Shown here: positions 54,509-62,655 of the stretch, in pieces | How the letters are laid out: every line of letters begins with the position of its first letter | Position numbering within the stretch: position 1 is the first letter of the stretch | Assembly: GCF_014696715.1 (NCBI RefSeq) | Contig: NZ_JACJQO010000022.1 | Coordinates: 124,001-188,000 of the forward strand | Source: Pseudanabaena sp. FACHB-2040 | GTDB taxonomy: Bacteria > Cyanobacteriota > Cyanobacteriia > Phormidesmidales > Phormidesmidaceae | Direction: 5' to 3' | DNA length: 64,000 nt | Program-made: the position numbers and the translations under genes | Notes under the pieces: generated by a model | Told to the model about the DNA's origin: nothing | Database searches by the model: none | What the model saw: the letters and a program-made list of their open reading frames with translations, nothing else

Positions 54509-56296
54509 TTAGGAAGCCATTACATCTATAAAGCTACCCGACTTTACTACCATTCCTTTCTCTAGCAAATAAACTCGATTACAGTGCTCTACCGTAGACA
54601 AACGATGAGCAATCATAATCACGCTCTTCTTTCCCGAAAGATTTTGAATCGCTGCAGTAATTTGTTTCTCCGTTTCATTGTCCAGAGCAGACGTAGCTTC
54701 ATCTAAAACTAGAATCTCTCGTTCGTGGTATAAAGCTCGCGCAATACCGATTCGCTGCCTTTGTCCTCCCGAAAGCATTACCCCTCTTTCCCCTACTCGA
54801 GTATGAATGCCATTGGGCAGTTGGGTCACTACTTCCTCAAGCTGAGCAGCAGCGACAGCTGCTTCTAATTTTTGGTAGTCAATTAGATGGTCTGGGACAC
54901 CAAACGCAATATTTCTCTCAACCGTGTCATCTAAGAGAAAGATAGATTGAGGGATATAGCCTATCAGATTCTGCCAAGCGCGTAGGTCGTTGTAAATCGA
55001 TTCTCCATCAACTGTTATCCCCCCCTTTTGAGGAACTAGCAGTCCCAAGATTACATCGACTAGGGTAGTTTTTCCAGCCCCCGACTTACCAATAAAAGCA
55101 ACTGACTCACCCTTGTTAATTTCAAGCGAGATTCCATTAATAGCGGGGTTGAGCTCTTGAGAATACTGATAGAAAACCTTCGAAAGCTGAATTTTATTAT
55201 TGAAACTTATTTTCGAAGCCACTGAGCCGGCTTCTTTGCTAGCTCTTTCGGCTATAGAAGAACTATGTAACGAGAGCTGCTTTTCTGATTCCTTTAGATC
55301 AGCGTACAAAATGTCTACTACGTGCCTAGTACTTTGGAGATTGCCTACTGCAGATATAATTTGACTAGCCGCAGGCAGCAAACGGATGGAGGCGACTGCA
55401 AATACACTTAGACTAGAAATCAATTGTTCTGTAGAGTTAGACAGAACAATTTGTGAGATTGCGACAAATGAAACAATAAAAATTACCAGAGATGCCTCGA
55501 TTAAAACCCGAGGCATCATTTCAAAACTACCAACCAAGGATGCTGTGCGAGCATATTGCTGTGCATAACCTGTCATTTGGGTTTCAAAGTAGGGCGCAGC
55601 ACCAATTACGCGGGTTTCCTTAAAGCCTCCTAAGCCTTGATTTAGGGTTTGGATCACTTTCTGCGTGGCCTCTGACAGTGTTTGCCCCCAAACCTTTAAC
55701 TTATTTTTTAAGCCATATATTAGAAGAATGACAGGTAATAGAGAAGCTAAAATCGCTGTTAGGAGTAGCGAGTTTGCGGTATACATGAGCCAGCATAAGA
55801 GAGCTAGAGTAATACAATTTGAAATCCCATATAGTAGTGAAAGCAAAACACTTGAGCAAAATGCTTGGGTTTCACTAATGATGTTTTTAGTAAGACCAGA
55901 AGAATTTTTACTTATGAAGTAGTTGTAGTCGCTATTAAGATAAGCCCTATTTAGTTTTTGAACGATTTTTGCACGATGAGAATGGCTGAATTTTAAAATA
56001 TAGAATTTAGAAAGAAGATAAGCAATAGATTTGATGACAAAAACAACAGCAATTAAAATACAAAGAAAAATGATGAATGTCTCGTTAGACGATACATTTA
56101 GAACATTGTATACCTGCTGTAAAATCGGTACTCGTTGAATTAAGGCTGGGTCGGAGACAACTGCAAAGAATGGACCCAGCATGCCAATGCCAAAAGTTTC
56201 TAAGACTGAAGAAAAAATGAAAAATAGAAATAATGACGGCAGTTTCCTGCCTGAGTCTCCAAGAATGAACCAAATCTTTTTGAAGTATTGAAGCAT
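54509..56296 (-). CDS. ABC exporter with fused membrane and ATPase domains (second copy type)
   Basis: A 595-residue half-transporter. The first about 340 residues hold six spans; the ATPase domain shows Walker A GKSGAGKTTLVD at about 404, the signature LSGGQRQRIGIARA at about 507, Walker B EILVLDEATSALD and the H-loop AHRLSTVEHC. It is of the same HepA/MsbA class as the gene at 21147, but the membrane part differs widely, so the two should move different glycans or lipids. It likely serves the minus-strand locus as flippase or exporter. A 262-bp AT-rich gap separates it from the Wzy-like gene. Confidence 0.95.
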   Translation of the reverse strand: MLQYFKKIWFILGDSGRKLPSLFLFFIFSSVLETFGIGMLGPFFAVVSDPALIQRVPILQQVYNVLNVSSNETFIIFLCILIAVVFVIKSIAYLLSKFYILKFSHSHRAKIVQKLNRAYLNSDYNYFISKNSSGLTKNIISETQAFCSSVLLSLLYGISNCITLALLCWLMYTANSLLLTAILASLLPVILLIYGLKNKLKVWGQTLSEATQKVIQTLNQGLGGFKETRVIGAAPYFETQMTGYAQQYARTASLVGSFEMMPRVLIEASLVIFIVSFVAISQIVLSNSTEQLISSLSVFAVASIRLLPAASQIISAVGNLQSTRHVVDILYADLKESEKQLSLHSSSIAERASKEAGSVASKISFNNKIQLSKVFYQYSQELNPAINGISLEINKGESVAFIGKSGAGKTTLVDVILGLLVPQKGGITVDGESIYNDLRAWQNLIGYIPQSIFLLDDTVERNIAFGVPDHLIDYQKLEAAVAAAQLEEVVTQLPNGIHTRVGERGVMLSGGQRQRIGIARALYHEREILVLDEATSALDNETEKQITAAIQNLSGKKSVIMIAHRLSTVEHCNRVYLLEKGMVVKSGSFIDVMAS

Positions 56297-56337
56297 TTTT
56301 GTTCAACCTAAATATTTTCTATTGTCTGTACCTGCTC

Positions 56338-57318
56338 TTAAAATTCTGGCGGTTTTGCATCTTTTAGATTTAGATGAGCTCTTACCATTTCTGTCACAAC
56401 TTCTGGCATTCTAGACTGAGCTTTCCAACCTAAGATTTTTTCTGCTTTAGCAGGATTACCACAACTCCAAGCAATTTCTGAAGGTCGAAACAAGCTTCGA
56501 TCAATTACTACATGTTCCTGCCAATTTAAGTTGACCGCCTTAAATGCTAAATCAACAAATTGTTGTAAGGTGTAGGATTTTCCAGTGGCAATTACATAAT
56601 CGTCAGGCACTTCATGTTGTAGCATAAGGTGCATTGCGTTTACGTATTCTAAAGCCCACCCCCAGTCGCGCTGAATATCAATGTTGCCGAGATATAGCTT
56701 CTCATTGCTGCCTGTAGCAATACGACAAACTGTTGAAACAATCTTTTGTGTTACAAATCGCTGAGGCCGTAACGGCGATTCATGATTAAATAGAATGCCT
56801 GAACAAGCAAACAGATTATAAGCTTCCCTGTAGTTAGCAACTTCCCAGAAAGCAGCAGCCTTAGCTACTCCGTAAGGGCTACGAGGCCGAAAGGGAGTTT
56901 CTTCATTAGCAGCTTCGCCTTTTGTGTCACCAAAGCATTCACTAGAGCTAGCGTTGTAAAGCTTAATTGGTTTCTCCAGAAAGCGGATGACCTCTAGCAA
57001 GTTCAAAGTGCCGATTGCAAAACTCTCCATTGTCTCAACCGGCAGTTCAAAGGACAACCCTACAGAACTCTGTCCTGCCAAGTTGTAGACTTCATCTGGC
57101 TCAATTTTCGTAAATACCTGTAATACACTTCGAAAGTCAGTTAAAGACATTGATACTAGCTTGACTTGATTCCAAATACCCAGCCTCTTTAGGTTTTGGA
57201 AAGATGATATTTGTGCATCTCTAGAAGTGCCGCAAACAGCATAGCCAAGCTCCAGCAAGTGCTTAGCAAGATATGCACCATCTTGACCCGAAATGCCACA
57301 GATAAGAGCTTGTTTCAT
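56338..57318 (-). CDS. GDP-mannose 4,6-dehydratase-like (NAD-dependent epimerase/dehydratase)
   Basis: A 326-residue short-chain dehydrogenase-type protein. Seen: CGISGQDGAYLAKHLLELGY with the nucleotide-binding glycines, NLAGQSSVGLSFELP, the catalytic Ser region ASSSECFG, Tyr-x3-Lys in SPYGVAKAAAFW, and RDWGWALEYVNAMHLMLQ. These are the Gmd signatures, and the protein is about 35 residues shorter than the canonical Gmd at 59862. It may make another 4-keto-6-deoxy sugar nucleotide or be a second Gmd serving this locus. First gene of the minus-strand polysaccharide set, with 41 bp to the exporter gene. Confidence 0.88.
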   Translation of the reverse strand: MKQALICGISGQDGAYLAKHLLELGYAVCGTSRDAQISSFQNLKRLGIWNQVKLVSMSLTDFRSVLQVFTKIEPDEVYNLAGQSSVGLSFELPVETMESFAIGTLNLLEVIRFLEKPIKLYNASSSECFGDTKGEAANEETPFRPRSPYGVAKAAAFWEVANYREAYNLFACSGILFNHESPLRPQRFVTQKIVSTVCRIATGSNEKLYLGNIDIQRDWGWALEYVNAMHLMLQHEVPDDYVIATGKSYTLQQFVDLAFKAVNLNWQEHVVIDRSLFRPSEIAWSCGNPAKAEKILGWKAQSRMPEVVTEMVRAHLNLKDAKPPEF

Positions 57319-57480
57319 TGGGAAAAGGTGTTGAAAAATAAGTATGGATTATTGTGTTTTAGCTTTATTACTAAAGATCAAGTATTAGCAAAAACTAGCT
57401 ACACTTTATTCTTCATCTCTCCAGCTATTTAACGGCTTCTAAGCGGAGCCAAATGGCGTTATTAAGATATAAGACTTATA

Positions 57481-57520
57481 AACAAAAACGGTTGCTTGAA
57501 TTCAAGCAACCGTTTTTGTT
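57481..57520. terminator. Perfect 40-bp palindrome, bidirectional terminator
   Basis: AACAAAAACGGTTGCTTGAA is followed directly by its reverse complement. The stem is GC-containing with T-runs at both ends. It lies 31 bp beyond the stop of the small gene at 57551 and should end its transcript before the Gmd-like gene. Confidence 0.88.
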
Positions 57521-57550
57521 ATCAAACTATTCGAATGTCCAGCCAAGAGA

Positions 57551-57919
57551 TTAGGCTACTGGCTCTACCACTTCTGTCACTGTCCGTCGCGCTCGCCGCC
57601 GTTCCGATCGCCTCACCCCACCAGCCATCTCATACTCAGTGCTATTGCGGCCGAATTTTACCTTCACAGCACTCAGCATATTCTCCGACAGCTCTCCCAG
57701 GCTCCGCTCCTCTTCCAGCAACTCGTTATAGATCTGGTCTATGCTCGACAGCAGCGTGTTATAACGATTTTGCCGCTCGCGCAAGCTATCCAGGGCCGCT
57801 TGATACGACTTCAGCGTCATACCGTTACCCAGGTCTAAACTCGCATCAATCGACCGCATTCCAGACGCCCGACGCTCTGCCTTTTCCAACAAAAGAGATG
57901 ACCTTTTTCTTCTGGTCAT
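57551..57919 (-). CDS. Small basic hypothetical protein
   Basis: A 122-residue protein with a strong GGAGG ribosome site before the ATG. Seen: a basic start (MTRRKRSS), a helical middle part with coiled-coil-like periodicity (SYQAALDSLRERQNRYNTLL and DQIYNELLEEERSLGELSE), then a Lys/Arg-rich segment RRSERRRARR and an acidic end. No membrane segment and no Cys. It resembles no family I can name; the basic tail could bind nucleic acid or acidic partners. It is closed by its own terminator. Confidence 0.8.
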   Translation of the reverse strand: MTRRKRSSLLLEKAERRASGMRSIDASLDLGNGMTLKSYQAALDSLRERQNRYNTLLSSIDQIYNELLEEERSLGELSENMLSAVKVKFGRNSTEYEMAGGVRRSERRRARRTVTEVVEPVA

Positions 57920-58132
57920 AGTTTATGCCTCCCCAATGGGATGAAATGAACAGCTAGGCTCTGTGCCCAACCTGTTTTCAAATTTACCCGAGGCAATACA
58001 GCAGCCATCACCGTGCATCTAGCGAAAGTTTTTAGCAGCTTTATAGAGACCGCCAGAGATTTCAGCATTTTTCCTTAGGGCAGCAGCCGTGACTTTTGGG
58101 AATAAGCGGTGGTCTTGGCAATTGCGAGGATT

Positions 58133-58170
58133 GGATCCCCCCTGCCCCCCTTAATAAGGGGGGGAAGAGG
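58133..58170. repeat. Palindromic repeat GGATCCCCCCTGCCCCCC/TTAATAAGGGGGG, copy 1
   Basis: A short GC-rich palindrome built on CCCCCTTAATAAGGGGG; the opposite orientation is found at 59591 and 59719. Repeats of this type are widespread in cyanobacteria. Confidence 0.75.
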
Positions 58171-58310
58171 GTGCCGCTACTGGCATCTAAATTAAAGGGC
58201 TTCCTCCTACTCACCATTCTCAAGGGAGCAAGAGGGAGCGATTAACCCTCATAACTTCTCCACTACCCTTTAATAGATAAGCCCAAAGTACAAAGCGATC
58301 GCAGCTCTCC

Positions 58311-58500
58311 AATAAGCATTCATCCTGTTTGCTTATACCTTAAGCGCTAGCCTATAAAGCAAAGCTGCTACGCAATAAGCATTCATCCTGTTTGCTCATA
58401 CCCCAAGCGCTAGCCTATAAAGCGAAGCTGCTACGCAATGAGTACTCATCCTGTTTACTTATGCCCTAAGCACTCACCTATAAACCGTTGCTCTTAAGCA
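58311..58500. repeat. 63-bp tandem repeat, three units plus partial fourth
   Basis: Units begin at 58311, 58374 and 58437 (AATAAGCATTCATCC, AATAAGCATTCATCC and AATGAGTACTCATCC), with exact 63-base periods; a further start at 58500 (AACGAGCATTA) begins a diverged remnant. Units 1 and 2 are nearly identical and unit 3 has drifted. No coding frame of note runs through. Confidence 0.88.
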
Positions 58501-58503
58501 ACG

Positions 58504-58543
58504 AGCATTAACGGCTTTTGCTGATTGCTTAGCCGTTAATGCT
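58504..58543. other. Perfect 13-bp stem-loop after the GDP-fucose synthase gene
   Basis: AGCATTAACGGCT (58504-58516) and AGCCGTTAATGCT (58531-58543) with a 14-base loop, 13 bp beyond the stop of the gene at 58557. Without a T-run on the minus strand it is at best a weak or processing-type terminator. Confidence 0.6.
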
Positions 58544-58556
58544 TAAGCCATTGAAA

Positions 58557-59510
58557 CTAAGCTGCTGCCCGTCCGCGAATCTGCCCATAGCTTTCAACAA
58601 ACCAGCCATAGGTCTTCTCGATTCCCTCCTTGAGCGAGGTCTTGGCCTGCCACCCAGCCTCGTGCAGCCTCGACACATCCAGCAGCTTGCGCGGCGTGCC
58701 GTCTGGCTTATCCGCATCAAACACCAGTTCGCCTTCATAGCCCACCACCGCCTTCATCGTCAGCGCCAGCTCCTTAATCGACACCTCATCGCCTGTGCCC
58801 ACGTTGACAAACTGAGGCTCGTTGTAGTGCTGCATCAAAAACAGCAGCGCATCCGCCAAGTCATCCACATAGAGAAACTCGCGCAGCGGCGTGCCCGATC
58901 CCCACACCGTCACCGTCGGCGCACCGCTCACCTTAGCCTCATGAAACTTGCGCATGAGTGCAGGCAGCACGTGGGAGTTGGCCAGGTCAAAATTGTCGTT
59001 AAAGCCATAGAGGTTCGTCGGCATCGCCGAGATAAAGTTCACCCCATACTGGCGGCAGTAGTTTTCGCAGAGCTTGAGGCCCGCAATTTTTGCGATCGCA
59101 TAGGGCTCATTCGTCGGCTCCAAAAACCCAGTGAGCAGATAGTCTTCCTTCATCGGCTGCGGGCACAGCTTGGGATAAATGCAGGAAGAGCCCAAAAACA
59201 GCAGCTTCTTCACCCCATTGAGATAGGCGCTGTGAATCACATTCGCCTCAATCATCAGGTTTTCGTAGATAAACTCAGCCCGATAGACATTGTTGGCCTG
59301 AATGCCGCCCACCTTAGCCGCCGCTAAAAACACATACTCCGGCTGCTCCGCCGCAAAGAAAGCCTCCACCGCCTCCTGCCGCCGCAGGTCTAGCTCCTGG
59401 CTCGACTTCAGCACTAGGTTGGTGTAGCCATTCGCCATCAGCGCCCGCACAATCGCGCTACCCGCTAAGCCCCGATGCCCAGCCACGTAGATCTTCGCAT
59501 TCTTTTCCAT
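58557..59510 (-). CDS. fcl: GDP-L-fucose synthase
   Basis: A 317-residue NADP-dependent epimerase/reductase that turns GDP-4-keto-6-deoxy-mannose, the product of Gmd, into GDP-L-fucose. Seen: [20 protein letters not shown] (nucleotide-binding glycines), [36 protein letters not shown] with the catalytic Ser, Tyr-x3-Lys in [15 protein letters not shown], and [13 protein letters not shown]. The residues agree with known fucose synthases. It lies near gmd on the same strand, with a 351-bp gap filled by short repeats. Together they supply GDP-fucose to the glycosyltransferases. Confidence 0.96.
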   Translation of the reverse strand: MEKNAKIYVAGHRGLAGSAIVRALMANGYTNLVLKSSQELDLRRQEAVEAFFAAEQPEYVFLAAAKVGGIQANNVYRAEFIYENLMIEANVIHSAYLNGVKKLLFLGSSCIYPKLCPQPMKEDYLLTGFLEPTNEPYAIAKIAGLKLCENYCRQYGVNFISAMPTNLYGFNDNFDLANSHVLPALMRKFHEAKVSGAPTVTVWGSGTPLREFLYVDDLADALLFLMQHYNEPQFVNVGTGDEVSIKELALTMKAVVGYEGELVFDADKPDGTPRKLLDVSRLHEAGWQAKTSLKEGIEKTYGWFVESYGQIRGRAAA

Positions 59511-59590
59511 AGCTCAGATTTCGATAGTCAGAATAAATAAGACTGTACCCACCCGGTCAAACACTCACCCCTACAAAATAACCCCTCCAC

Positions 59591-59620
59591 TCCCCCTTAA
59601 TAAGGGGGGCAGGGGGGATC
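59591..59620. repeat. Palindromic repeat, copy 2
   Basis: TCCCCCTTAATAAGGGGGGC followed by AGGGGGGATC, the same element as at 58133 in opposite orientation. Confidence 0.75.
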
Positions 59621-59668
59621 AAAATCTATGCACCATTCAAGCCAATGCACAAACCGGCTTAGGGGGTT

Positions 59669-59695
59669 GTTGGGTGGCGCTGCGCTTGACCCAAC
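59669..59695. repeat. GTTGGGT/ACCCAAC palindromic repeat
   Basis: GTTGGGT, a GGCGCTGCGC-type loop and ACCCAAC, followed by CTACG. This is a short dispersed repeat form common in cyanobacterial genomes, standing between two other repeat families. Confidence 0.7.
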
Positions 59696-59718
59696 CTACG
59701 GGAATTGGGCACTTTTCA

Positions 59719-59748
59719 CCCCCCTTAATAAGGGGGGCAGGGGGGATC
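59719..59748. repeat. Palindromic repeat, copy 3
   Basis: CCCCCCTTAATAAGGGGGGC plus AGGGGGGATC; it repeats the element at 59591. Confidence 0.75.
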
Positions 59749-59755
59749 AAAAACC

Positions 59756-59841
59756 GTAGGATGGGCAAAGCAAAGCGTGCCCATCAAACCAAACCTGGTG
59801 GCATGAAGATGGGCAAAGGGCGAGCCCTTTGCCCATCCTAC
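59756..59841. repeat. MITE-like palindromic repeat, copy 2
   Basis: An 86-bp element opening GTAGGATGGGCAAAG and closing CTTTGCCCATCCTAC. It ends 21 bp before the stop codon of gmd. The inner bases differ from copy 1, as expected for a mobile non-coding element rather than a gene. Confidence 0.85.
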
Positions 59842-59861
59842 GTGATAGGCCCGTATGCGCC

Positions 59862-60947
59862 TTAGCCTACCTGGAGGCCCGTTTCGCCAAACATGCGGAG
59901 CGTCGCTCGGTCTGTCACAGCCTGCCCTTGGCTACCATTCAGCGGCACCAGGCCCACCCCTCTCAGGTCAGCATCAACCATCAGCTTGACCAGCTCATCA
60001 AACGTGACAGAGGGCTCCCAGCCCAGCTTAGTCTTGGCCTTGGTTGGGTCGCCAATCAACAGCTCCACCTCAGCCGGTCGCAGATAGCGCTCGTCAAAGG
60101 CCACATGGTCTTCCCAGTTTAGATTGACATAGCCAAAGGCAATATCTAGAAACTCTCGTACCGAGTGCATCTCACCCGTGGCCACTACATAGTCATCGGG
60201 CTCTTCCTGCTGCAGCATCAGCCACATCGCCTTGACGTAGTCTTTGGCATAGCCCCAATCGCGCTGGGCATCTAGATTGCCCATATAAATCTGCTTTTGC
60301 TTGCCTGCCACAATGCGAGCCACCGCCCGCGTAATCTTGCGGGTGACAAACGTCTCACCCCGACGCGGCGACTCATGGTTAAACAAAATGCCGTTGCAGG
60401 CAAACATGCCGTAAGACTCGCGGTGGTTTACCGTTTGCCAGTGGCCGTAGACCTTGGCACAGGCATAGGGGCTGCGAGGGTAAAAAGGCGTCGTTTCCTT
60501 CTGCGGAATTTCCTGCACCTTACCAAACATCTCAGACGATCCGGCCTGGTAGTAGCGCACCTCCAGCCCCGTGCGGTGCTGGTAGTCACGAATGGCTTCC
60601 AGCAGCCGCAGCGTGCCCATACCCACCGTATCGGCAGTGTATTCTGGCGAGTCAAAGCTCACCCGTACATGAGACTGGGCCCCTAGGTTATAGACCTCTT
60701 CGGGCTTCACCTCTTCTAAAATGCGCCGCAGCGTTACCCCATCAGTCAAATCGCCATAGTGCAGAAACAGACGCGCCGAATCGCTATGGGGGTCTTCATA
60801 GATATGGTCGATGCGGTCAGTATTAAAGGTAGAGGTGCGGCGAATAATGCCGTGAACTTCATAGCCTTTTTCTAATAGCAGTTCACTTAAATAAGAACCG
60901 TCTTGTCCGGTTACGCCAGTAATTAAACATTTTTTAGCAGCGGTCAT
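59862..60947 (-). CDS. gmd: GDP-mannose 4,6-dehydratase
   Basis: A 361-residue protein, a canonical Gmd by size. It removes water from GDP-mannose to give GDP-4-keto-6-deoxy-mannose, the precursor of GDP-fucose. Seen: [77 protein letters not shown] with the catalytic Thr/Ser and Glu region, Tyr-x3-Lys in [12 protein letters not shown], and [20 protein letters not shown]. It lies upstream of fcl on the same strand, beyond a repeat nest. Confidence 0.97.
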   Translation of the reverse strand: MTAAKKCLITGVTGQDGSYLSELLLEKGYEVHGIIRRTSTFNTDRIDHIYEDPHSDSARLFLHYGDLTDGVTLRRILEEVKPEEVYNLGAQSHVRVSFDSPEYTADTVGMGTLRLLEAIRDYQHRTGLEVRYYQAGSSEMFGKVQEIPQKETTPFYPRSPYACAKVYGHWQTVNHRESYGMFACNGILFNHESPRRGETFVTRKITRAVARIVAGKQKQIYMGNLDAQRDWGYAKDYVKAMWLMLQQEEPDDYVVATGEMHSVREFLDIAFGYVNLNWEDHVAFDERYLRPAEVELLIGDPTKAKTKLGWEPSVTFDELVKLMVDADLRGVGLVPLNGSQGQAVTDRATLRMFGETGLQVG

Positions 60948-61372
60948 AAGTCAAGCCTTTAGTAAATAACTGTGAGCTGAAGGAAATACCCTATAGACAA
61001 CAGAAAGCTTTGTAGGATGGGCAAAGCAAAGCGTGCCCATCAAAACATATAACTGCAGCTACAAAGGATTAATTTTAGATACACCTTCTCTACCATTCGG
61101 CCTTTTGGATTGCAACAATTCAAAAGGCTACGGTGAAGGGACTGAGATCTCAAGGACCGTCAAAGCCCACTTCTAGAAAAGGTGGAACTTAGTTTAGCAA
61201 CTCAGGCCAGTTGACAGCTAAAAGCGGAGTGTCTAGTGGGTAGTTTACGCTTCTTTTTGCCTGACTGCTTAGCTCTTTCAAAGTATAGATCAAAGAAATA
61301 TCGTTTAACAGATTTAATCGTTTTCTTCACGCTATTAATGTTATTAACCCTCTTCTATCTATCAATCTTTAA
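60948..61372. other. Intergenic region upstream of gmd
   Basis: No supported gene. It holds a partial MITE-like copy (61012-61042, opening arm only) and a T-rich promoter-like stretch around 61250-61370. No other structure was recognised. Confidence 0.45.
61012..61042. repeat. MITE-like repeat, opening arm only
   Basis: GTAGGATGGGCAAAGCAAAG and the following CGTGCCCATCA are identical to the opening of the copies at 43513 and 59756, but no closing arm follows, so this is a broken or half copy. Confidence 0.75.
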
Positions 61373-61798
61373 CTAACTAATTCTCCGAAAATCCTTGATG
61401 CCGTTAAAGCCCACCATGCGAGACTGGCGGCGAGTAAATTCGCCTACCGTTGGGTTGCCTTGAGGGTTCACCACGCCAGTTGCCTGTCGCCACAGCCCTT
61501 CAGCAGCTGGAGAGACGGTGTAATTGCGATCGCGTCTGCAGACGTGATACCAAGTAGTTTCCTGACAGTCGGAGCACCAAAAGGCCTCTATCCACTCACC
61601 CTGCAGGGGCACCGCTGCCCGCTCTGCTGTCAACAGCATTGCCGTTTTGCGGCCCATGCCCCGCTGCTGCAGATGCTCAGGCTTACTGGCAAACAGCGGA
61701 TACTTCTGGCTGACGCTATCTAAAAGGCATTGGTGAATAGGGCAGCAAATAGCCCGACGCTTAGAACGGTTACGGTTTCGGCTCTGTCGCTGTGTCAT
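61373..61798 (-). CDS. Small hypothetical protein with Cys motifs
   Basis: The start at 61798 (MTQRQSRNRN) is preferred over an open in-frame start at 61819 (141 residues). Seen: a basic head (RNRNRSKRRAICCPIHQC), then KTAMLL and EAFWCSDCQETTWYHVCRRD; the CCPIHQC and CSDC pairs look like zinc ligands. No membrane segment. It is transcribed with the CpsF-type gene, whose stop lies 56 bp upstream. A nucleic-acid or protein-binding role is possible; no family was recognised. Confidence 0.75.
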   Translation of the reverse strand: MTQRQSRNRNRSKRRAICCPIHQCLLDSVSQKYPLFASKPEHLQQRGMGRKTAMLLTAERAAVPLQGEWIEAFWCSDCQETTWYHVCRRDRNYTVSPAAEGLWRQATGVVNPQGNPTVGEFTRRQSRMVGFNGIKDFRRIS

Positions 61799-61854
61799 GG
61801 TTTCAGATAGTTTGCACAAGGGGTCTTAACAGAAGGGGGGTAACCCGGCAAAGG

Positions 61855-62655
61855 CTAGCTGTGTGGCTTCAGATACTCCAACACGCGAGAAACCTTTACA
61901 GTCATGAGCTGCTTGAGCGACAGAAAAACAAAGGGTGGAATGGTGCTGGCATAGCGCTTCCACAGCCGAGTTGGCTCCTGCGTTAGGCGAAACAGCCACT
62001 CTAGGCCCGACTCGCGCACCCAGTCGGGAGCTAGCTGCAACACCCCAGCATAAATCGGAAAAACACCCCCCAAGCCAATCATCACGGCCTGCACTTTGCC
62101 CTTATGCTGGTGCATCCAGGTTTCCTGCTTAGGACACCCCAACGCTAGAAATAAGATGCCTGCCCCACTATCGTTAATCTGCTGGATGATCTCTCTATCT
62201 TCCTGCTCAGTGAGCGGGCGAAAGGGCAGTGGCTGCATGTCGGCTATTTCCAGGTTAGGAAACTCCCGCTGCAGCCGCTGCCGCATCAGGTCCAGCGTGG
62301 AGGCATCGGTACCTAAAAAGAAGATTGGAACTTTCTCAGCAGAGGCTCGCTGGCACACTGCCAAGAAAATATCCATACCCGCAACCCGGTCATGACAATA
62401 GCCCCGAATCAGGTTTAGCATCCAGACCAGGGGCATGCCGTCAGGCGTTATCAAATCAGCGTTGAGCAATACCTTGGAGAACGGCTCGTTCCAGCGGGCC
62501 TCCATCAGCATGTGGACGTTTGAGACGCAGACGAATCGACTGGAGTGCTCTCTAGCCCAATCAAAAATCAGGTCAATCTGAGCCTCAAAGGGAAGGGCGG
62601 AAACAGGAAACCCAAGAACATTCTCTTGGCAGGGAACTAATTCCAGAGTAGTCAT
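61855..62655 (-). CDS. WecG/TagA/CpsF family glycosyltransferase (GT26)
   Basis: A 266-residue cytoplasmic-side transferase. Seen: LGFPVSALPFEAQIDLI, VCVSNVHMLMEARWNEPF, DLITPDGMPLVWMLNL, RVAGMDIFLAVCQ, PIFFLGTDASTLDLM, ILFLALGCPKQETWMHQHKG with the family Lys/Gln residues, and a C-terminal YAGVLQLAPDWVRESGLEWLFRL, the classic final signature. Enzymes of this family add ManNAc or N-acetylmannosaminuronic acid to a polyprenyl-linked GlcNAc in enterobacterial common antigen and teichoic-acid synthesis. The acceptor here is unknown. First gene of its short operon, reading away from the long gene-free stretch to the right. Confidence 0.93.
   Translation of the reverse strand: MTTLELVPCQENVLGFPVSALPFEAQIDLIFDWAREHSSRFVCVSNVHMLMEARWNEPFSKVLLNADLITPDGMPLVWMLNLIRGYCHDRVAGMDIFLAVCQRASAEKVPIFFLGTDASTLDLMRQRLQREFPNLEIADMQPLPFRPLTEQEDREIIQQINDSGAGILFLALGCPKQETWMHQHKGKVQAVMIGLGGVFPIYAGVLQLAPDWVRESGLEWLFRLTQEPTRLWKRYASTIPPFVFLSLKQLMTVKVSRVLEYLKPHS

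Noticed and set aside
58311-58500. Possible CRISPR array
   Set aside because: The units are contiguous 63-bp repeats without unique spacers and no cas gene is present.
59674-59865. 63-codon open frame between fcl and gmd
   Set aside because: It consists almost entirely of dispersed repeat sequence.
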